Source: Marinobacter sp. 1-4A
GTDB lineage: Bacteria; Pseudomonadota; Gammaproteobacteria; Pseudomonadales; Oleiphilaceae
NCBI RefSeq assembly: GCF_016597725.1
Contig: NZ_VCGY01000003.1
Span: forward strand, 1-64,000
Reading direction: 5' to 3'
Length of the DNA stretch: 64,000 nt
The notes under the pieces were generated by a model. The model searched no databases and was not told the origin of the DNA. It saw nothing but the letters and a program-made list of their open reading frames with translations. The translations under genes were made by a program, and so were the position numbers. Positions 53,950 through 64,000 of the stretch are shown in pieces; position 1 is the first letter of the stretch; each line of letters opens with the position of its first letter.

Positions 53950-56274
53950 TTAACGCTTGTCTTTGCTGGCCGACGCAAACGCCTGCGCCAAAGCACCGGC
54001 CATAGCGCCTTGCTCCGCGCCTTTATTTTGGCCCCGAGGCGCTGATTTGGCGGCAGAACGAGGTGCCGAAGTGCCCCGTTTCGACTCTGCTTTCTCACCG
54101 GGCTGGTCATCCATCCGCATAGTCAGCGCAATCCGCTTACGGGGGATGTCCACGTCCATCACTTTCACCTTCACAATATCCCCGGCCTTAACCACCTCCC
54201 GGGGATCTTTTACAAAGGTATGGGAAAGTGCAGAGATATGCACCAGGCCGTCCTGATGGACCCCAATATCCACAAACGCACCAAAATTTGTAACGTTGGT
54301 GACAGAGCCTTCCAAGATCATACCGGGGACCAGATCGCCCAGGGTTTCCACACCGTCTTCAAAACTTGCAAAGCGGAACTCGGGGCGTGGGTCCCGGCCC
54401 GGTTTTTCAAGCTCGGAGAGAATGTCGCGAATTGTTGGCAAGCCGAATTGATCTGTTACGTAATCCTGAGGATTCAGACCACGCAGAAACGCTGCATCTC
54501 CGATAATTCCTTCAACCTTACGGTTATTCTTCGCTGCAATGGCTTCAACAATACCGTAGGCCTCGGGGTGCACCGATGAGCGGTCTAGTGCATTCTCGCC
54601 ACTGGCAATGCGCAGAAAGCCTGCGGCCTGCTCAAACGTCCGGTTACCCAACCGAGCTACTTTCAACAACTGCTTGCGGTTACGAAAAACGCCGTTCTGG
54701 TTACGGTACTCAATAATGTTCTGAGCGATGGTGTGATTGAGGCCTGACACCCTCGACAACAGAGGCGCAGACGCAGTGTTCAAATCAACACCGACACCGT
54801 TAACGCAATCTTCAACCACCGCATCAAGGCTGCGGGAAAGCTGAACCTGAGACACATCGTGCTGGTATTGGCCAACACCGATGGATTTGGGCTCGATTTT
54901 AACCAGCTCAGCCAAGGGATCCTGTAACCGGCGGGCAATGGAGACGGCACCGCGAATGGTTACGTCCAGATCGGGCAATTCTTTGGAGGCAAACTCCGAC
55001 GCAGAATAGATCGAGGCACCGGACTCGCTGACAACAATCCGCGCCAGCTTCAGTTCCGGGTAGCGTTTACTGAGATCACCAACCAACTTTTCGGTCTCAC
55101 GGGAGGCGGTGCCATTGCCGATGGCCACCAGCTCAATGCGGTATTCGCGACACCAGGCAGCGAGCTTTTCAATAGAACTGTCCCACTGGTTTTTGGGTGC
55201 ATGGGGGAAAATGGAACCATGTCCAACCACTTGGCCAGTGCCATCGATAACGGCGACTTTTACGCCCGTTCGCAGCCCGGGATCCAACCCGAGGGTTGGG
55301 CGAGGCCCTGCAGGAGCCAGTAACAATAAATCTTTCAAGTTGGCGGCGAACACGTTGATTGCTTCAGTTTCTGCGGCCTCGCGCACCTGCGCCATAAGGT
55401 CTGTTTCTATTTGCGTAGACAGCTTCACCCGCCAGGTCCAGCGCACCACTTCCGACAGCCACTTATCGGCAGCACGCCCCGTATCACGAATCTTGTAGCG
55501 CGCAGCAATGCGTTGTTCGGCGGGGTGCGGCTGGCGACGATCTTCGTCAGCGTCGCCCACTACAAGCGTGTAGGAGAGAACCCCTTCATTGCGCCCACGC
55601 AGTATGGCCAAGGCCCGGTGCGAGGGCACCTTCTTCAGAGGCTCCACATGATCGAAATAATCCCGGAACTTGGCGCCTTCGTTTTCTTTGCCTTCTATAA
55701 CTGTGACTTTTAGCTGCCCCTGCTGCCAAATAAAGTCACGCAGTTCGCCCAGCAATTCGGCATCTTCCGCGAAACGCTCCATCAGGATATAACGGGCACC
55801 GTCGAGGGCGGCTTTGGTGTCAGCAACGCCTGCGTCTGCGTTTATATAGCCCTTGGCGATCGAATCCGGGTCCTGAGTCGGGTCGTTATACAGGCTATCG
55901 GCCAGAGGTTCCAAGCCCGCTTCCCGCGCTATTTGAGCCTTGGTGCGACGTTTGGGTTTGTAAGGTAAGTACAGATCTTCTAACCGGTTTTTGGTGTCCG
56001 CATCTTGAATATTATCGCGCAACTCGTCAGTCAGCTTGCCCTGCTCTTCAATGCTCTTGAGGATGGTGCCACGACGATCCTCCAGTTCCCGAAGGTAACG
56101 CAGGCGCTCTTCAAGGGTGCGCAGTTGGCTGTCATCCAAAGACCCGGTTACCTCTTTACGGTAACGGGCTATAAACGGAACCGTGGAGCCTTCGTCCAGC
56201 AGGGCGACGGTGGCATTAACCTGTTGTTCGCGTACACCGAGTTCGTCGGCAATGCGCCTGAAGATACTGTTCAT
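53950..56274 (-). CDS. tex: RNA-binding transcription accessory protein Tex
   Basis: 774 residues from ATG 56274. Tex_N ([26 protein letters not shown]), YqgF-like domain ([17 protein letters not shown]), helix-hairpin-helix ([33 protein letters not shown]) and C-terminal S1 domain ([26 protein letters not shown]), then a basic tail of about 55 residues. It is homologous to Spt6 and acts in transcription and tolerance to toxins. The basic tail is a usual variable end. Confidence 0.96.
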   Translation of the reverse strand: MNSIFRRIADELGVREQQVNATVALLDEGSTVPFIARYRKEVTGSLDDSQLRTLEERLRYLRELEDRRGTILKSIEEQGKLTDELRDNIQDADTKNRLEDLYLPYKPKRRTKAQIAREAGLEPLADSLYNDPTQDPDSIAKGYINADAGVADTKAALDGARYILMERFAEDAELLGELRDFIWQQGQLKVTVIEGKENEGAKFRDYFDHVEPLKKVPSHRALAILRGRNEGVLSYTLVVGDADEDRRQPHPAEQRIAARYKIRDTGRAADKWLSEVVRWTWRVKLSTQIETDLMAQVREAAETEAINVFAANLKDLLLLAPAGPRPTLGLDPGLRTGVKVAVIDGTGQVVGHGSIFPHAPKNQWDSSIEKLAAWCREYRIELVAIGNGTASRETEKLVGDLSKRYPELKLARIVVSESGASIYSASEFASKELPDLDVTIRGAVSIARRLQDPLAELVKIEPKSIGVGQYQHDVSQVQLSRSLDAVVEDCVNGVGVDLNTASAPLLSRVSGLNHTIAQNIIEYRNQNGVFRNRKQLLKVARLGNRTFEQAAGFLRIASGENALDRSSVHPEAYGIVEAIAAKNNRKVEGIIGDAAFLRGLNPQDYVTDQFGLPTIRDILSELEKPGRDPRPEFRFASFEDGVETLGDLVPGMILEGSVTNVTNFGAFVDIGVHQDGLVHISALSHTFVKDPREVVKAGDIVKVKVMDVDIPRKRIALTMRMDDQPGEKAESKRGTSAPRSAAKSAPRGQNKGAEQGAMAGALAQAFASASKDKR

Positions 56275-56323
56275 GCAACCTCTGTCTGATACGTTTCTGG
56301 TAAAGCAGCAAAGGTACAGCGGC

Positions 56324-58075
56324 TTACTGTTGCAGGCAAGCGGACTGGCCACGCTTGTTCAGGAATTGCACAAGGTCAGACCAAGGCATGGGGCGGGCAT
56401 AAAAGAAGCCTTGGATTTCATCACAGTGTTGCTGCCGCAAAAATTTCAGCTGGCTTTCGGTCTCGACGCCCTCGGCCACCACACTGATTTGAAGGCTATG
56501 AGCCAGACTGATAATCGCACGAATAATGTGCTCTGCGTCTGCAGACTGACCCAGCGCCTGCACGAACGATTTATCGATTTTCACCAACGATATCGGTAAA
56601 TGCTGGAGGTTGCTGAGGGAGGAAAAACCAGTGCCAAAATCATCCAACGCAAAACTGATGCCAAGCTGGTTAAGCTCTCGCAGGCAGCGCTGGGCGTATT
56701 CAGGATCGTGCATCATGGCGCTTTCCGTTAGCTCCAACTCCAACAGGCTGGTATCAACATTGGCGTTGAAGATAATGCGGAATATGGTCTCAGTCATCTT
56801 GCGATCATAAAATTGGCGAAACGAAAGATTGACCGCAAACACCAGCTCCGGAAACCCAAGCTCCGCGGACTCTTTTAACCGCTTACAAGCCTGCTCCAAA
56901 ACCCAGTAGCCGATAGGAACGATCAAACCACTGCGCTCGGCAACCGGGATAAACTCATCTGGCCCAACAAGGCCCCGCTCTGGGTGATTCCAGCGCAACA
57001 GGCACTCAACGCCGCGGACGTCGTTGCTATCAAGATCAATTCTTGGCTGGTAATAGAGTTCCAACTCATTGCCGCGCAAGGCATTGCGGAGGTCCGCTTC
57101 CAGCCTGAGCTGATAGCCTGCTGAGATATGGAGTTGCCGATCGTAAAACCGGTAACTGGTGCCCGGGTCCCGTTTCGCCTCAAACATTGCCCGATTGGCA
57201 CGGCGCATGAGATTTTCAGGGCTATTTCCGGCTTCAGGGTAGGTGGCAACACCCAGACTGGCACTGACAACCACACTTTGACCATCAATCGTTACCGGCT
57301 CGTCTAGCGCGTTAACAATCTTGCGTATAACTTGGGTGATATCCAGAGAGTCTTCTATTCTCTCAACGATGATGGCAAGTTCGTCACCACCTATTCGCAT
57401 TAGCGAATCCACGCGGCGCAGCTCTTGACGCACCTGAGCGGCCACTTTTATCATCAACTGGTCGCTTTTTTGGTAGCCAAAAGACTCGTTGATACTGCGA
57501 AAATCATCAATATTGAGATGCAAAAGCGCCAGCCGATGGTTGCCCCGTTTAGCTCGGTGCAAGGCTTGCTGCAACCTATCAAAGAATAGGTCCCGGTTAA
57601 TAAAGCCGCTGGCGACACCGCGGCCTAACTGGCTATGTGCGGAATTTGCCAACTGCTCGCGATACCAAAGACACTTTACTGCCCGACGAAAGCTCCAGTG
57701 ATCAAGCTCCTGACGACTCAAGTAATCCGCTGCACCACCGTTTAACAAATCACTCGCCCGCTCCTCTGGCGTTTCGGCACTGAGTGCCAAAATCGGGCGA
57801 TCGCCAGTGGCAACGGCCAAATACTGCAAGAAAGCGGTTTCTGAGCCACCATGAACCACACAGTTCCACACCACAATGTCGAATTTCGCATTGTGGATAA
57901 GATCGTCACAATCCAAAAGATCCGGACACCAGGTTGAGTCTGCAGTGATCTCCGTATCTCTCGCCAGCAACGCATTGACCCAGAGAAAATCAGTGTAGTC
58001 TGGCGTCAGGACCAACAGGCGAAGCTGGTCGTGTTCGAGGGTTTCCTGTGGCAAGGTCATTGAGCAAAAGTCCAT
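56324..58075 (-). CDS. GGDEF-EAL signalling protein with degenerate receiver domain
   Basis: 583 residues. An N-terminal CheY-like domain (about 15-135) lacks a clear phosphoacceptor Asp. The GGDEF domain has [10 protein letters not shown], a GGDEL variant. The EAL domain reads VECLLRW in place of EALLRW but keeps the Glu, [34 protein letters not shown] and QGFFYARPM. So phosphodiesterase activity for c-di-GMP is likely and cyclase activity doubtful. Nothing nearby hints at the input. Confidence 0.92.
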   Translation of the reverse strand: MDFCSMTLPQETLEHDQLRLLVLTPDYTDFLWVNALLARDTEITADSTWCPDLLDCDDLIHNAKFDIVVWNCVVHGGSETAFLQYLAVATGDRPILALSAETPEERASDLLNGGAADYLSRQELDHWSFRRAVKCLWYREQLANSAHSQLGRGVASGFINRDLFFDRLQQALHRAKRGNHRLALLHLNIDDFRSINESFGYQKSDQLMIKVAAQVRQELRRVDSLMRIGGDELAIIVERIEDSLDITQVIRKIVNALDEPVTIDGQSVVVSASLGVATYPEAGNSPENLMRRANRAMFEAKRDPGTSYRFYDRQLHISAGYQLRLEADLRNALRGNELELYYQPRIDLDSNDVRGVECLLRWNHPERGLVGPDEFIPVAERSGLIVPIGYWVLEQACKRLKESAELGFPELVFAVNLSFRQFYDRKMTETIFRIIFNANVDTSLLELELTESAMMHDPEYAQRCLRELNQLGISFALDDFGTGFSSLSNLQHLPISLVKIDKSFVQALGQSADAEHIIRAIISLAHSLQISVVAEGVETESQLKFLRQQHCDEIQGFFYARPMPWSDLVQFLNKRGQSACLQQ

Positions 58076-58207
58076 GGGTGCGTGAGCAACAAGCCTCTTC
58101 TGTTAAAAGGATAGCTGATAGATCGGCAAGGTACAGTAAGTCTGGCTGGTGTAGACTATTGTCTTAGCGAGAGAACCTCCGTATCAAACCATTCTGGCAG
58201 TGTATTC

Positions 58208-60226
58208 GTGAATAAACTCAATCCGCGACAAAATGAAGCTGTCCGCTACACAGACGGCCCCCTGCTTGTGCTGGCCGGCGCAGGCAGCGGCAAGACCAGC
58301 GTAATCACCCGAAAAATCGCCTACCTGATTGAACACCTTGGTATTCCGGGCCGCCACATTGCTGCAGTTACCTTCACCAACAAAGCAGCCAGAGAGATGA
58401 AAGAGCGGGTGGGCAAGATTGTGGATCGCAAGCTAACCCGGGGTTTGATCGTTTCCACCTTCCACAACCTTGGGCTGAATATAATTCGCGAAGAACACAT
58501 GCATCTGGGTTATCACCCCGGCTTCTCCATTTTTGATGCGGAAGACGCCAAAGCTCTTTTAAGAGACTTGATGCTGCGGGAGGCCAGTGCCGACGCGGGC
58601 GATGAACTGAACGATGTGCAAATGACAATTTCATCTTGGAAAAACGCCATGCGGGGGCCGGCGGAAGCATACAGCAAAGCTGCCGATGAACGGGAGCAAC
58701 GCATTGCCATCGTATACAAGCACTACAGCGAATACCTGAAGGCCTACAATGCCGTCGATTTTGACGACCTGATTCTGCTGCCAGTGCAACTGTTCCGGAA
58801 TAATCCCGAGGCGTTGGCAAAGTGGCGCAGAAAAATCCGCTACATGCTTGTGGACGAGTATCAAGATACCAACATTTGCCAGTACGAGTTGGTGCGAATG
58901 CTGGTTGCCGAGCGCGCGGCGTTTACCGTGGTTGGCGATGACGACCAGTCGATCTATGCCTGGCGCGGGGCACGGCCGGAAAATCTGGCCCAACTGAAAG
59001 AAGACTTCCCAAGCCTGAAGATTGTAAAGCTTGAGCAGAACTATCGCTCCACATCGCGCATTCTTAGGGCCGCCAACACCGTTATCGCCAACAACCCTCA
59101 CGTGTTCGAAAAATCTCTGTGGAGTGATCACACCATTGGCGACGAAATCCGTATTGTGCGTTGCCGCAACGAAGACGCAGAAACCGAAAGAGTGGCCACG
59201 GAAATTCTCGACCAAAAGCTGAAAAAGGGGCTGGCATTCAGAGATTTCGCTGTGCTTTACCGGGGCAACCATCAGGCTCGCTTGCTGGAAATGAAGTTGC
59301 AGGCCTACCAAATTCCCTATCGCATTTCGGGGGGACAGTCGTTTTTCTCGAAAAACGAAATCAAAGACGCCATGTCTTATCTGCGGCTGTTGATTAACCC
59401 GGATGATGATGCTGCTTTCCTGCGTGTGGTGAACGTGCCTCGGCGAGAAATTGGCCCGCGCACCCTTGAGCAGCTCAGCCACTATGCCCGAGCGCGCAAC
59501 GTTAGCCTGTTCAAATCGCTGAGCGATATGGGGGCGGAATCCCACGTAACCGAAAAGGGGCTAGACCGGCTGCGGCGCTTTGCCCACTGGGTGGATGCTA
59601 CCTGCGAGCGCCTGCACAGCGAGAGCCCGGTGCCCGTAATAAAACAACTATTCACCGACATTGAATACGAGGAATGGTTGCATCAACACTCCGGCACCCC
59701 GAAGCAAGCTCAGCGGCGCATGGAGAATATCTGGTACTTGGTGGACTCCATTCAACGCATGCTGGACGACGGCAAAGGTACTGCGGATGAACTGGGCATA
59801 GAAGATGCGATTACCAAGCTGATTCTGCGCGACATGATGGAGCAGCGGGAAGAAGAGGATGACAGCGACAAGGTACAGCTGCTGACGCTACACGCATCCA
59901 AGGGTCTGGAGTTTCCTCATGTATTTATTCTTGGGCTTGAAGAAGAAATTTTGCCCCATCGATCCAGTATTGAAGAAGGTAACATTGAGGAAGAACGACG
60001 GCTGATGTATGTGGGAATTACCCGCGCAAAAGAAACGCTAACTCTAACCTATGCCGCCCAACGCAGGCAGTATGGAGAAAAGATCGAAACCATACCTAGC
60101 CGATTTCTCGATGAGTTGCCGCCAGACGATGTACGCTGGGAAGGCACGGGAGATTTGGATGTTGAAGCCAACCAGAAAAAAGGCAAGGCGACATTGAGTG
60201 CCCTGCTTGGCGATTTGGGGCTATAA
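58208..60226 (+). CDS. rep: ATP-dependent DNA helicase Rep
   Basis: 672 residues from GTG 58208. Superfamily 1 UvrD/Rep motifs: Walker A AGAGSGKTSVITRKI (near 26-40), Ia TFTNKAAREMKERV, II VDEYQDTN, III DDDQSIYAWRGA, IV EQNYRST, V TLHASKGLEFPHVF, VI YVGITRAKETLTLTYA. N-terminal MNKLNPRQNEAVRY is typical of Rep. It removes proteins ahead of forks and helps replication restart. Followed by a strong terminator. Confidence 0.95.
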   Translation: MNKLNPRQNEAVRYTDGPLLVLAGAGSGKTSVITRKIAYLIEHLGIPGRHIAAVTFTNKAAREMKERVGKIVDRKLTRGLIVSTFHNLGLNIIREEHMHLGYHPGFSIFDAEDAKALLRDLMLREASADAGDELNDVQMTISSWKNAMRGPAEAYSKAADEREQRIAIVYKHYSEYLKAYNAVDFDDLILLPVQLFRNNPEALAKWRRKIRYMLVDEYQDTNICQYELVRMLVAERAAFTVVGDDDQSIYAWRGARPENLAQLKEDFPSLKIVKLEQNYRSTSRILRAANTVIANNPHVFEKSLWSDHTIGDEIRIVRCRNEDAETERVATEILDQKLKKGLAFRDFAVLYRGNHQARLLEMKLQAYQIPYRISGGQSFFSKNEIKDAMSYLRLLINPDDDAAFLRVVNVPRREIGPRTLEQLSHYARARNVSLFKSLSDMGAESHVTEKGLDRLRRFAHWVDATCERLHSESPVPVIKQLFTDIEYEEWLHQHSGTPKQAQRRMENIWYLVDSIQRMLDDGKGTADELGIEDAITKLILRDMMEQREEEDDSDKVQLLTLHASKGLEFPHVFILGLEEEILPHRSSIEEGNIEEERRLMYVGITRAKETLTLTYAAQRRQYGEKIETIPSRFLDELPPDDVRWEGTGDLDVEANQKKGKATLSALLGDLGL

Positions 60227-60232
60227 AAACGC

Positions 60233-60269
60233 AAAAACCCCGCACTGTACATAACGTGTGCGGGGTTTT
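60233..60269. terminator. Terminator between rep and the cytochrome gene, bidirectional
   Basis: CCCCGCAC (60238-60245) and GTGCGGGG (60258-60265) flanked by A and T tracts. Serves convergent rep and the cytochrome c5 gene. Confidence 0.92.
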
Positions 60270-60289
60270 CGGAAATAAGAGCTTTAGTT

Positions 60290-60709
60290 TTACTTACTCT
60301 CAGCCACGATATGTTCCACAGCGGCTTGTATTTCCTCATCCGGACAACTTGCACAGCCACCTTTGGCGGGCATGGCATTGAAACCGTTGATAGCGTGATT
60401 GATCAGGGTTTCCATGCCTTGGTCAATACGCGGAGCCCAGTCACTCGCATTGCCGATAACAGGTGCACCCGCTGCGCCGGTGGTGTGGCACGCCATGCAT
60501 ACGGCATCGTACACTTCGCTACCTGAACGGGGCCCAGAGCTGGCAGTTTCAGTGGCAGCAGCGGCTTCACCGCATTCCTCACCCTGCAGGCAAACTTCGC
60601 CAACCGGCTGGATTCGCGCACGGATTTCGTCGTCAACACTTGCCATGACGGCACCAGCAGTAATACCGAAACCGAGCAATACAACAGCCAGGACTCTCTT
60701 CATCTTCAC
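60290..60709 (-). CDS. Cytochrome c5 family protein
   Basis: 139 residues. Signal peptide (MKMKRVLAVVLLGFGITAGAVMA), then an acidic linker and a class I haem domain: CMACH at about 72-76 with an axial Met in NAMPAKGG and the extra CASC pair typical of c5. Periplasmic electron carrier. Start at GTG 60709 with GAGG six bases upstream; ATG 60703 is the alternative. Confidence 0.93.
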   Translation of the reverse strand: MKMKRVLAVVLLGFGITAGAVMASVDDEIRARIQPVGEVCLQGEECGEAAAATETASSGPRSGSEVYDAVCMACHTTGAAGAPVIGNASDWAPRIDQGMETLINHAINGFNAMPAKGGCASCPDEEIQAAVEHIVAESK

Positions 60710-60750
60710 AATGCACCTCGCATTTGAGCGTTATAATCTTTGGTTGCCGC

Positions 60751-60782
60751 ATTATAGCGACTGAATCCAGGCAAAAAAACCG
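60751..60782 (-). promoter_or_regulatory. Candidate sigma-70 promoter of the cytochrome c5 gene
   Basis: On the minus strand a perfect TATAAT (60756-60751) lies about 40 bases upstream of the gene start. A T-rich -35 (TTTTTT, about 17 bases further upstream) is poor. The -10 is the support. Confidence 0.4.
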
Positions 60783-60901
60783 AATAGCAAAATCATAAAT
60801 TGATTTCCACCATTTTTATTGCCATTTGGTCTGTATGGAGACTCTTTCACAACATCCGGTTACCATGTTGCAGCTTATCCCAGAACCTCAGGATTCAACC
60901 C

Positions 60902-61240
60902 ATGAATAACTTGGAGAAACCCTCCCCACATCCCTTGCGTAAGGCGCTTCTGATCACAGAGTTTAGCTCGCTGGCTGTGCTGCTGGCATCTATGGGTTGG
61001 TTCTCAAGCCAAACGGACACAGGCCATACTATCAACCCTGCATGGCTGCTGATACCCGCCTTTGCAAGCCTTGGGGTTTTTATCAGTTTTATTGGCCTTA
61101 TGTATTTACGCTGGGTTGTGGCGGCAAGTGCAGCCAACCAACTTCGGCATAAATTAGTTTTTTCACTGCTGGCACTTACCCTCATCAGCGTTTGGGTTTA
61201 CGGCATTGCCAGTACGTGGCTTAGCCTTAATGCGGCATAG
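60902..61240 (+). CDS. Small inner-membrane protein of unknown function
   Basis: 112 residues from ATG 60902. Three hydrophobic helices at about 15-35, 46-70 and 85-105. No recognised family. It is followed after 13 bases by pldA on the same strand, so they may be one unit. Open frame upstream to 60800 shows no ribosome site. Confidence 0.65.
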   Translation: MNNLEKPSPHPLRKALLITEFSSLAVLLASMGWFSSQTDTGHTINPAWLLIPAFASLGVFISFIGLMYLRWVVAASAANQLRHKLVFSLLALTLISVWVYGIASTWLSLNAA

Positions 61241-61253
61241 AGAGATCCAAAGA

Positions 61254-62378
61254 ATGCGAAAACGCCCCTACCTGTGGCTTTCAACGACAGCTGCACTAGC
61301 TTTGTTATGGCCAGCACTAACTCTCGCCAAGGAAGGTGGACCATCCAGTGATATTCAGGCTGCCTCCCCGGAAGACTGCGCGCTGATACGCGAAGGTGTG
61401 CAACGGCTTGCCTGCTATGACTCATTCAACAACCCGAAAATAGCAAGAGAAAACGCCACAGAGCAGAAAGTTGAGGAGACGGAGCGAACCGCTGAAACCT
61501 TGGCCCCTTCAAGAGAGAGCCAAAGCCGTGCCGTTGAAGCGTCTGAAGGGGATAATCCTGATGCGGGTGTGATGACGAACATGGTGGAGCGCAGCGTAAA
61601 GGCGGAAAGAGCACTGTTTTCTTTTTCGGGCAGTTTTATCAGTCATCGTCCGTCTTATATTCTGCCGGTTACTTGGATGGATGACACGAACCAAGCGCCG
61701 GTTAGCCCTAGACTGGGCACGACAGGTTACGATTATGATCTGGAGAATGAGGAGGCCAAGTACCAAATTAGTTTTAAGGTTCCTTTGCTGACAGGCTGGC
61801 TGGAGGATGAGACTACGTTGTGGTTCGGTTATACCCAGCGTTCGTTTTGGCAGGTTTACAATCAGGATGATTCAGCACCTTTTCGTGAGACGAACTATGA
61901 GCCGGAGATTTTTTTGCGCCATTTGGCTAATTGGGATTTAGGCTTTGTGACGCTCAGTGGTATGTCGGTTGGTATCAATCATCAATCGAACGGTCAATCA
62001 GAGCCTCGTTCAAGGAGTTGGAACCGAGTTATGGCGGGCGCTGCTTTTACTCGCGGGCGCTGGCTGTTCAGTGTGCAGCCCTGGTATCGGATTCCTGAGG
62101 ACAAGGAAGACGATAACAAAGATATTCAGCGTTACCTTGGATACGCCAATTACAATGTTGTTTATAAGCTTGCGGAAGATCGGACGTTTTCACTTAGACT
62201 GATGAATAATCTGCGTTCGGATAACCGTACGTCGTTGGAGTTTGGTTATAGCTTTCCGCTGGGGGATACGATTAAGGGTTTTTTCCAGTACTCCAATGGG
62301 TATGGGGAGAGTTTGATTGATTACAATCATCGGATTGAGCGATTCGGGATTGGGATTATGTTGAACGACTGGCTCTGA
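61254..62378 (+). CDS. pldA: Outer-membrane phospholipase A
   Basis: 374 residues from ATG 61254. A signal peptide, a variable linker of about 90 residues (Glu- and Ser-rich), then a 12-strand barrel. The catalytic triad-like segment is GINHQSNGQSEPRSRSWNR, with His and Ser, and Asn later. Strands such as WYRIPE and FFQYSNGYGESLIDYNHRIERFGIGIMLNDWL, ending in the C-terminal Leu/Trp pattern, are family standard. It hydrolyses phospholipids on lesion of the outer membrane. Confidence 0.93.
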   Translation: MRKRPYLWLSTTAALALLWPALTLAKEGGPSSDIQAASPEDCALIREGVQRLACYDSFNNPKIARENATEQKVEETERTAETLAPSRESQSRAVEASEGDNPDAGVMTNMVERSVKAERALFSFSGSFISHRPSYILPVTWMDDTNQAPVSPRLGTTGYDYDLENEEAKYQISFKVPLLTGWLEDETTLWFGYTQRSFWQVYNQDDSAPFRETNYEPEIFLRHLANWDLGFVTLSGMSVGINHQSNGQSEPRSRSWNRVMAGAAFTRGRWLFSVQPWYRIPEDKEDDNKDIQRYLGYANYNVVYKLAEDRTFSLRLMNNLRSDNRTSLEFGYSFPLGDTIKGFFQYSNGYGESLIDYNHRIERFGIGIMLNDWL

Positions 62379-62400
62379 GTTTTCTTTAGCTTCGGAGTTT

Positions 62401-62496
62401 GCCGGGATGCCGGTATAAGTTGCGAAAACATGCTGTGAATACTTCCATGTACGCTTGGCTCCGCACAGTTTTCGCAACTTATACCGGCACCCCGGC
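62401..62496. repeat. Long palindrome C, variable arms and conserved centre
   Basis: Arms 62401-62429 and 62468-62496 are inverted repeats of 29 bases with one mismatch. The centre has TGCTGTGAATAC, TCCATGTA and GCTTGG, as in palindromes A and B at 38 kb, though shorter. It lies in the convergent gap between pldA and algC. Confidence 0.85.
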
Positions 62497-62532
62497 CCCA
62501 GCTCTGGAATAGCCTTCCACTACCCTTCGCTT

Positions 62533-63885
62533 TTAGTTATTCAACCGCTCCATTTCCGCGAGAAGTTCTTCCGTTTTCTCTTTCATCAGCGGTATGTCAG
62601 CACGGGATTCCACGTTCAAACGAACCACAGGTTCGGTGTTGGACATGCGTAGGTTGAAGCGCCAGGTGTCGAACTCGATGCTCAAGCCATCGACGTAGCT
62701 GACGCTCTTCGCACCGTGCGAGTATTTTTCTTCGATCGCGGCGATGACTTTCGCCGGGTCGTTGATGGTGCGGTTGATTTCACCGCTAGCCGGGTAGGCT
62801 TCGATTCGAGCATCTATAAGGGATGAGAAGGGCTTACCGGATTGGCATAGGCGTTCTGCAAGCAGCAACCACGGAATCATCCCGCTGTCGCAGTAAGCGA
62901 AGTCGCGGAAGTAGTGGTGGGCGCTCATTTCGCCACCGTAGACAGCGTCTTCGTCGCGCATGCGTTGTTTGATGAAAGCATGGCCAGTTTTACTCTCAAT
63001 GGCTTCGCCACCGGCTGCTTTTACCAGATCTTGGGTATTCCAGGTTAGCCTGGGGTCGTGGATAACTTTGCCCGGGCCAGTTTTACGTAGGAATTGATCT
63101 GCCAGCAAGCCGACGATGTAATAGCCCTCAATAAAGCGGCCGTTTTCGTCGAAGAAGAAACAGCGGTCGTAATCGCCGTCCCAGGCGATGCCCATGGCGG
63201 CGCCGTGTTCGATGACGGCGTTGGCTGTAGCTTCCCGATTTTCTTCGAGAATGGGATTGGGCACGCCGTTTGGGAAGTTTCCGTCGGGCTGATGATGCAC
63301 TTTGGTGAATTCGAAAGGCAAGTGCTTTTCGAGTTGGTCGATGACCAAGCCAGCGCCGCCATTGCCAGCGTTAACAACGATTTTAATCGGCGCCAGTGCG
63401 CTCGCGTCGATGTACCCCAACAAGTGGTCTATGTAGGCACTGGTGACTTCCAGTGCCTCGTATCTGCCCTGCACCGGCGCGTCCGAAAAGGGCTCGCGTA
63501 CCCTATCCCGAATATCATTCAAACCGTTGTCGGAGCTGATGGGGCGGGATTCCGGCCCTACCATTTTCATGCCGTTGTGGTTTTTGGGGTTGTGGCTGGC
63601 GGTAACCATGATGCCACCGTCCATTCCATAGTGGCTGGTGGCAAAGTACACGTATTCTGTGCCACACAAGCCAATATCGAACACGTCTGCGCCCGCTGCC
63701 ATTAGCCCGGAGCTTAGGGCTTCGGTGATTTCTTGGCTTGAGAGGCGAATGTCGTAGCCGACGATGACTTTTTTTGCGCCCGTGATTTCCACATAGGCGC
63801 GCCCTATGCGCTCGGCCAGAGCAGGGTTTAGCTGCTCTGGTACGCTACCGCGCAAATCATAGGCTTTGAAACAGGACAAATCCAT
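62533..63885 (-). CDS. algC: Phosphomannomutase/phosphoglucomutase AlgC type
   Basis: 450 residues, alpha-D-phosphohexomutase superfamily. The phosphoserine loop is TASHNPKNHNGMKM, the metal-binding loop DGDYDRCFFFD, the sugar-binding loop GGEMSAHHYF and the phosphate-binding loop RMSNTEPVVRLN. It starts at ATG 63885 and the N-terminus MDLSCFKAYDLRG is typical. It supplies mannose-1-P and glucose-1-P for exopolysaccharide, LPS and related sugars. It is close to CpsG/ManB in length. Confidence 0.93.
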   Translation of the reverse strand: MDLSCFKAYDLRGSVPEQLNPALAERIGRAYVEITGAKKVIVGYDIRLSSQEITEALSSGLMAAGADVFDIGLCGTEYVYFATSHYGMDGGIMVTASHNPKNHNGMKMVGPESRPISSDNGLNDIRDRVREPFSDAPVQGRYEALEVTSAYIDHLLGYIDASALAPIKIVVNAGNGGAGLVIDQLEKHLPFEFTKVHHQPDGNFPNGVPNPILEENREATANAVIEHGAAMGIAWDGDYDRCFFFDENGRFIEGYYIVGLLADQFLRKTGPGKVIHDPRLTWNTQDLVKAAGGEAIESKTGHAFIKQRMRDEDAVYGGEMSAHHYFRDFAYCDSGMIPWLLLAERLCQSGKPFSSLIDARIEAYPASGEINRTINDPAKVIAAIEEKYSHGAKSVSYVDGLSIEFDTWRFNLRMSNTEPVVRLNVESRADIPLMKEKTEELLAEMERLNN

Positions 63886-63893
63886 TGTCTGGC

Positions 63894-64000
63894 TTACTCC
63901 GAGGCAGCTGACTGAAGCTGAATATAGTTTTGTATGCCCATCTGGTTAATCATCTCAAGCTGGGTTTCCAGCCAGTCGATGTGTTCTTCTTCGCTATCGA
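63894..64000 (-). CDS. bfr: Bacterioferritin, 3' end only (5' end outside window)
   Basis: The minus-strand frame entering from the right edge reads DSEEEHIDWLETQLEMINQMG and ends QNYIQLQ...E at TAA 63896-63894. This is the conserved last helix of bacterioferritin, including the EEH metal site part. Only the final 35 residues are in view. Confidence 0.85.
   Translation of the reverse strand, partial: DSEEEHIDWLETQLEMINQMGIQNYIQLQSAASE

Noticed and set aside
1-64000. CRISPR arrays, rRNA or tRNA genes
   Set aside because: No regularly spaced repeats, and no cloverleaf or rRNA sequence noticed on either strand by eye.

Overview
The window looks like a gammaproteobacterial chromosome of the Pseudomonas/Marinobacter type. 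The basis is gene content and order: algZ-algR-hemC-hemD-hemX-hemY, ubiD with a downstream ferredoxin-type reductase, AlgQ/Rsd, DsbB, E. coli-type GshA, AlgC and bacterioferritin. Marinobacter is the best guess, but no rRNA or long-range synteny is available to prove it.

Bases 1 to about 29,300 are an accessory island made of nested mobile elements and stand-alone genes. It opens with the 3' end of an integron-type integrase. Next comes a minus-strand operon of four recombination genes (5458-432), a serine resolvase, a type III restriction-modification pair (6556-11247) and a secreted HNH nuclease gene. That nuclease gene is broken. Its 5' part ends at about 12450 and its 3' part, still in frame, resumes at 22216. 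Between them sits a complete element of about 9.8 kb with a second four-gene recombination operon (active IntA, degenerate Tfp, active IntB, coiled-coil Srap) and one cargo gene, a SIR2-STAND protein that looks like an anti-phage defence ATPase. This is the layout of strand-biased circularizing integrative elements (SEs), and the broken host gene fixes both ends. After it come small unknown genes, an altered MNT-type nucleotidyltransferase, a metallophosphoesterase, a DnaQ-like exonuclease, an orphan antitoxin-like gene, a KfrA-like coiled-coil protein behind a CTTT-repeat promoter, and a helicase module with a divergent XRE regulator.

From about 29,400 on the sequence is ordinary core genome: the AlgZ/AlgR two-component pair overlapping into the haem operon hemCDXY; minus-strand ubiD and its reductase; rho; the molybdenum cofactor genes moaB-moeA-moaD-moaE, with mobA nearby; trxA; ppx; the ABC-F ATPase yheS with two small plus-strand genes; an FKBP-type lipoprotein; rsd/algQ; dsbB; a FliL-like protein; an Rmf-like small protein; gshA; tex; a GGDEF-EAL protein; rep; cytochrome c5; pldA; algC; and the 3' end of bacterioferritin.

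The core intergenic spaces hold three long palindromes (38 kb twice, 62.4 kb) with a shared central sequence but arms unique to each copy. Two 74-bp repeats with a compensatory base change lie in the island. Gene calls in the core are firm. Boundaries of the first recombination module, small-gene functions and defence roles are inference.
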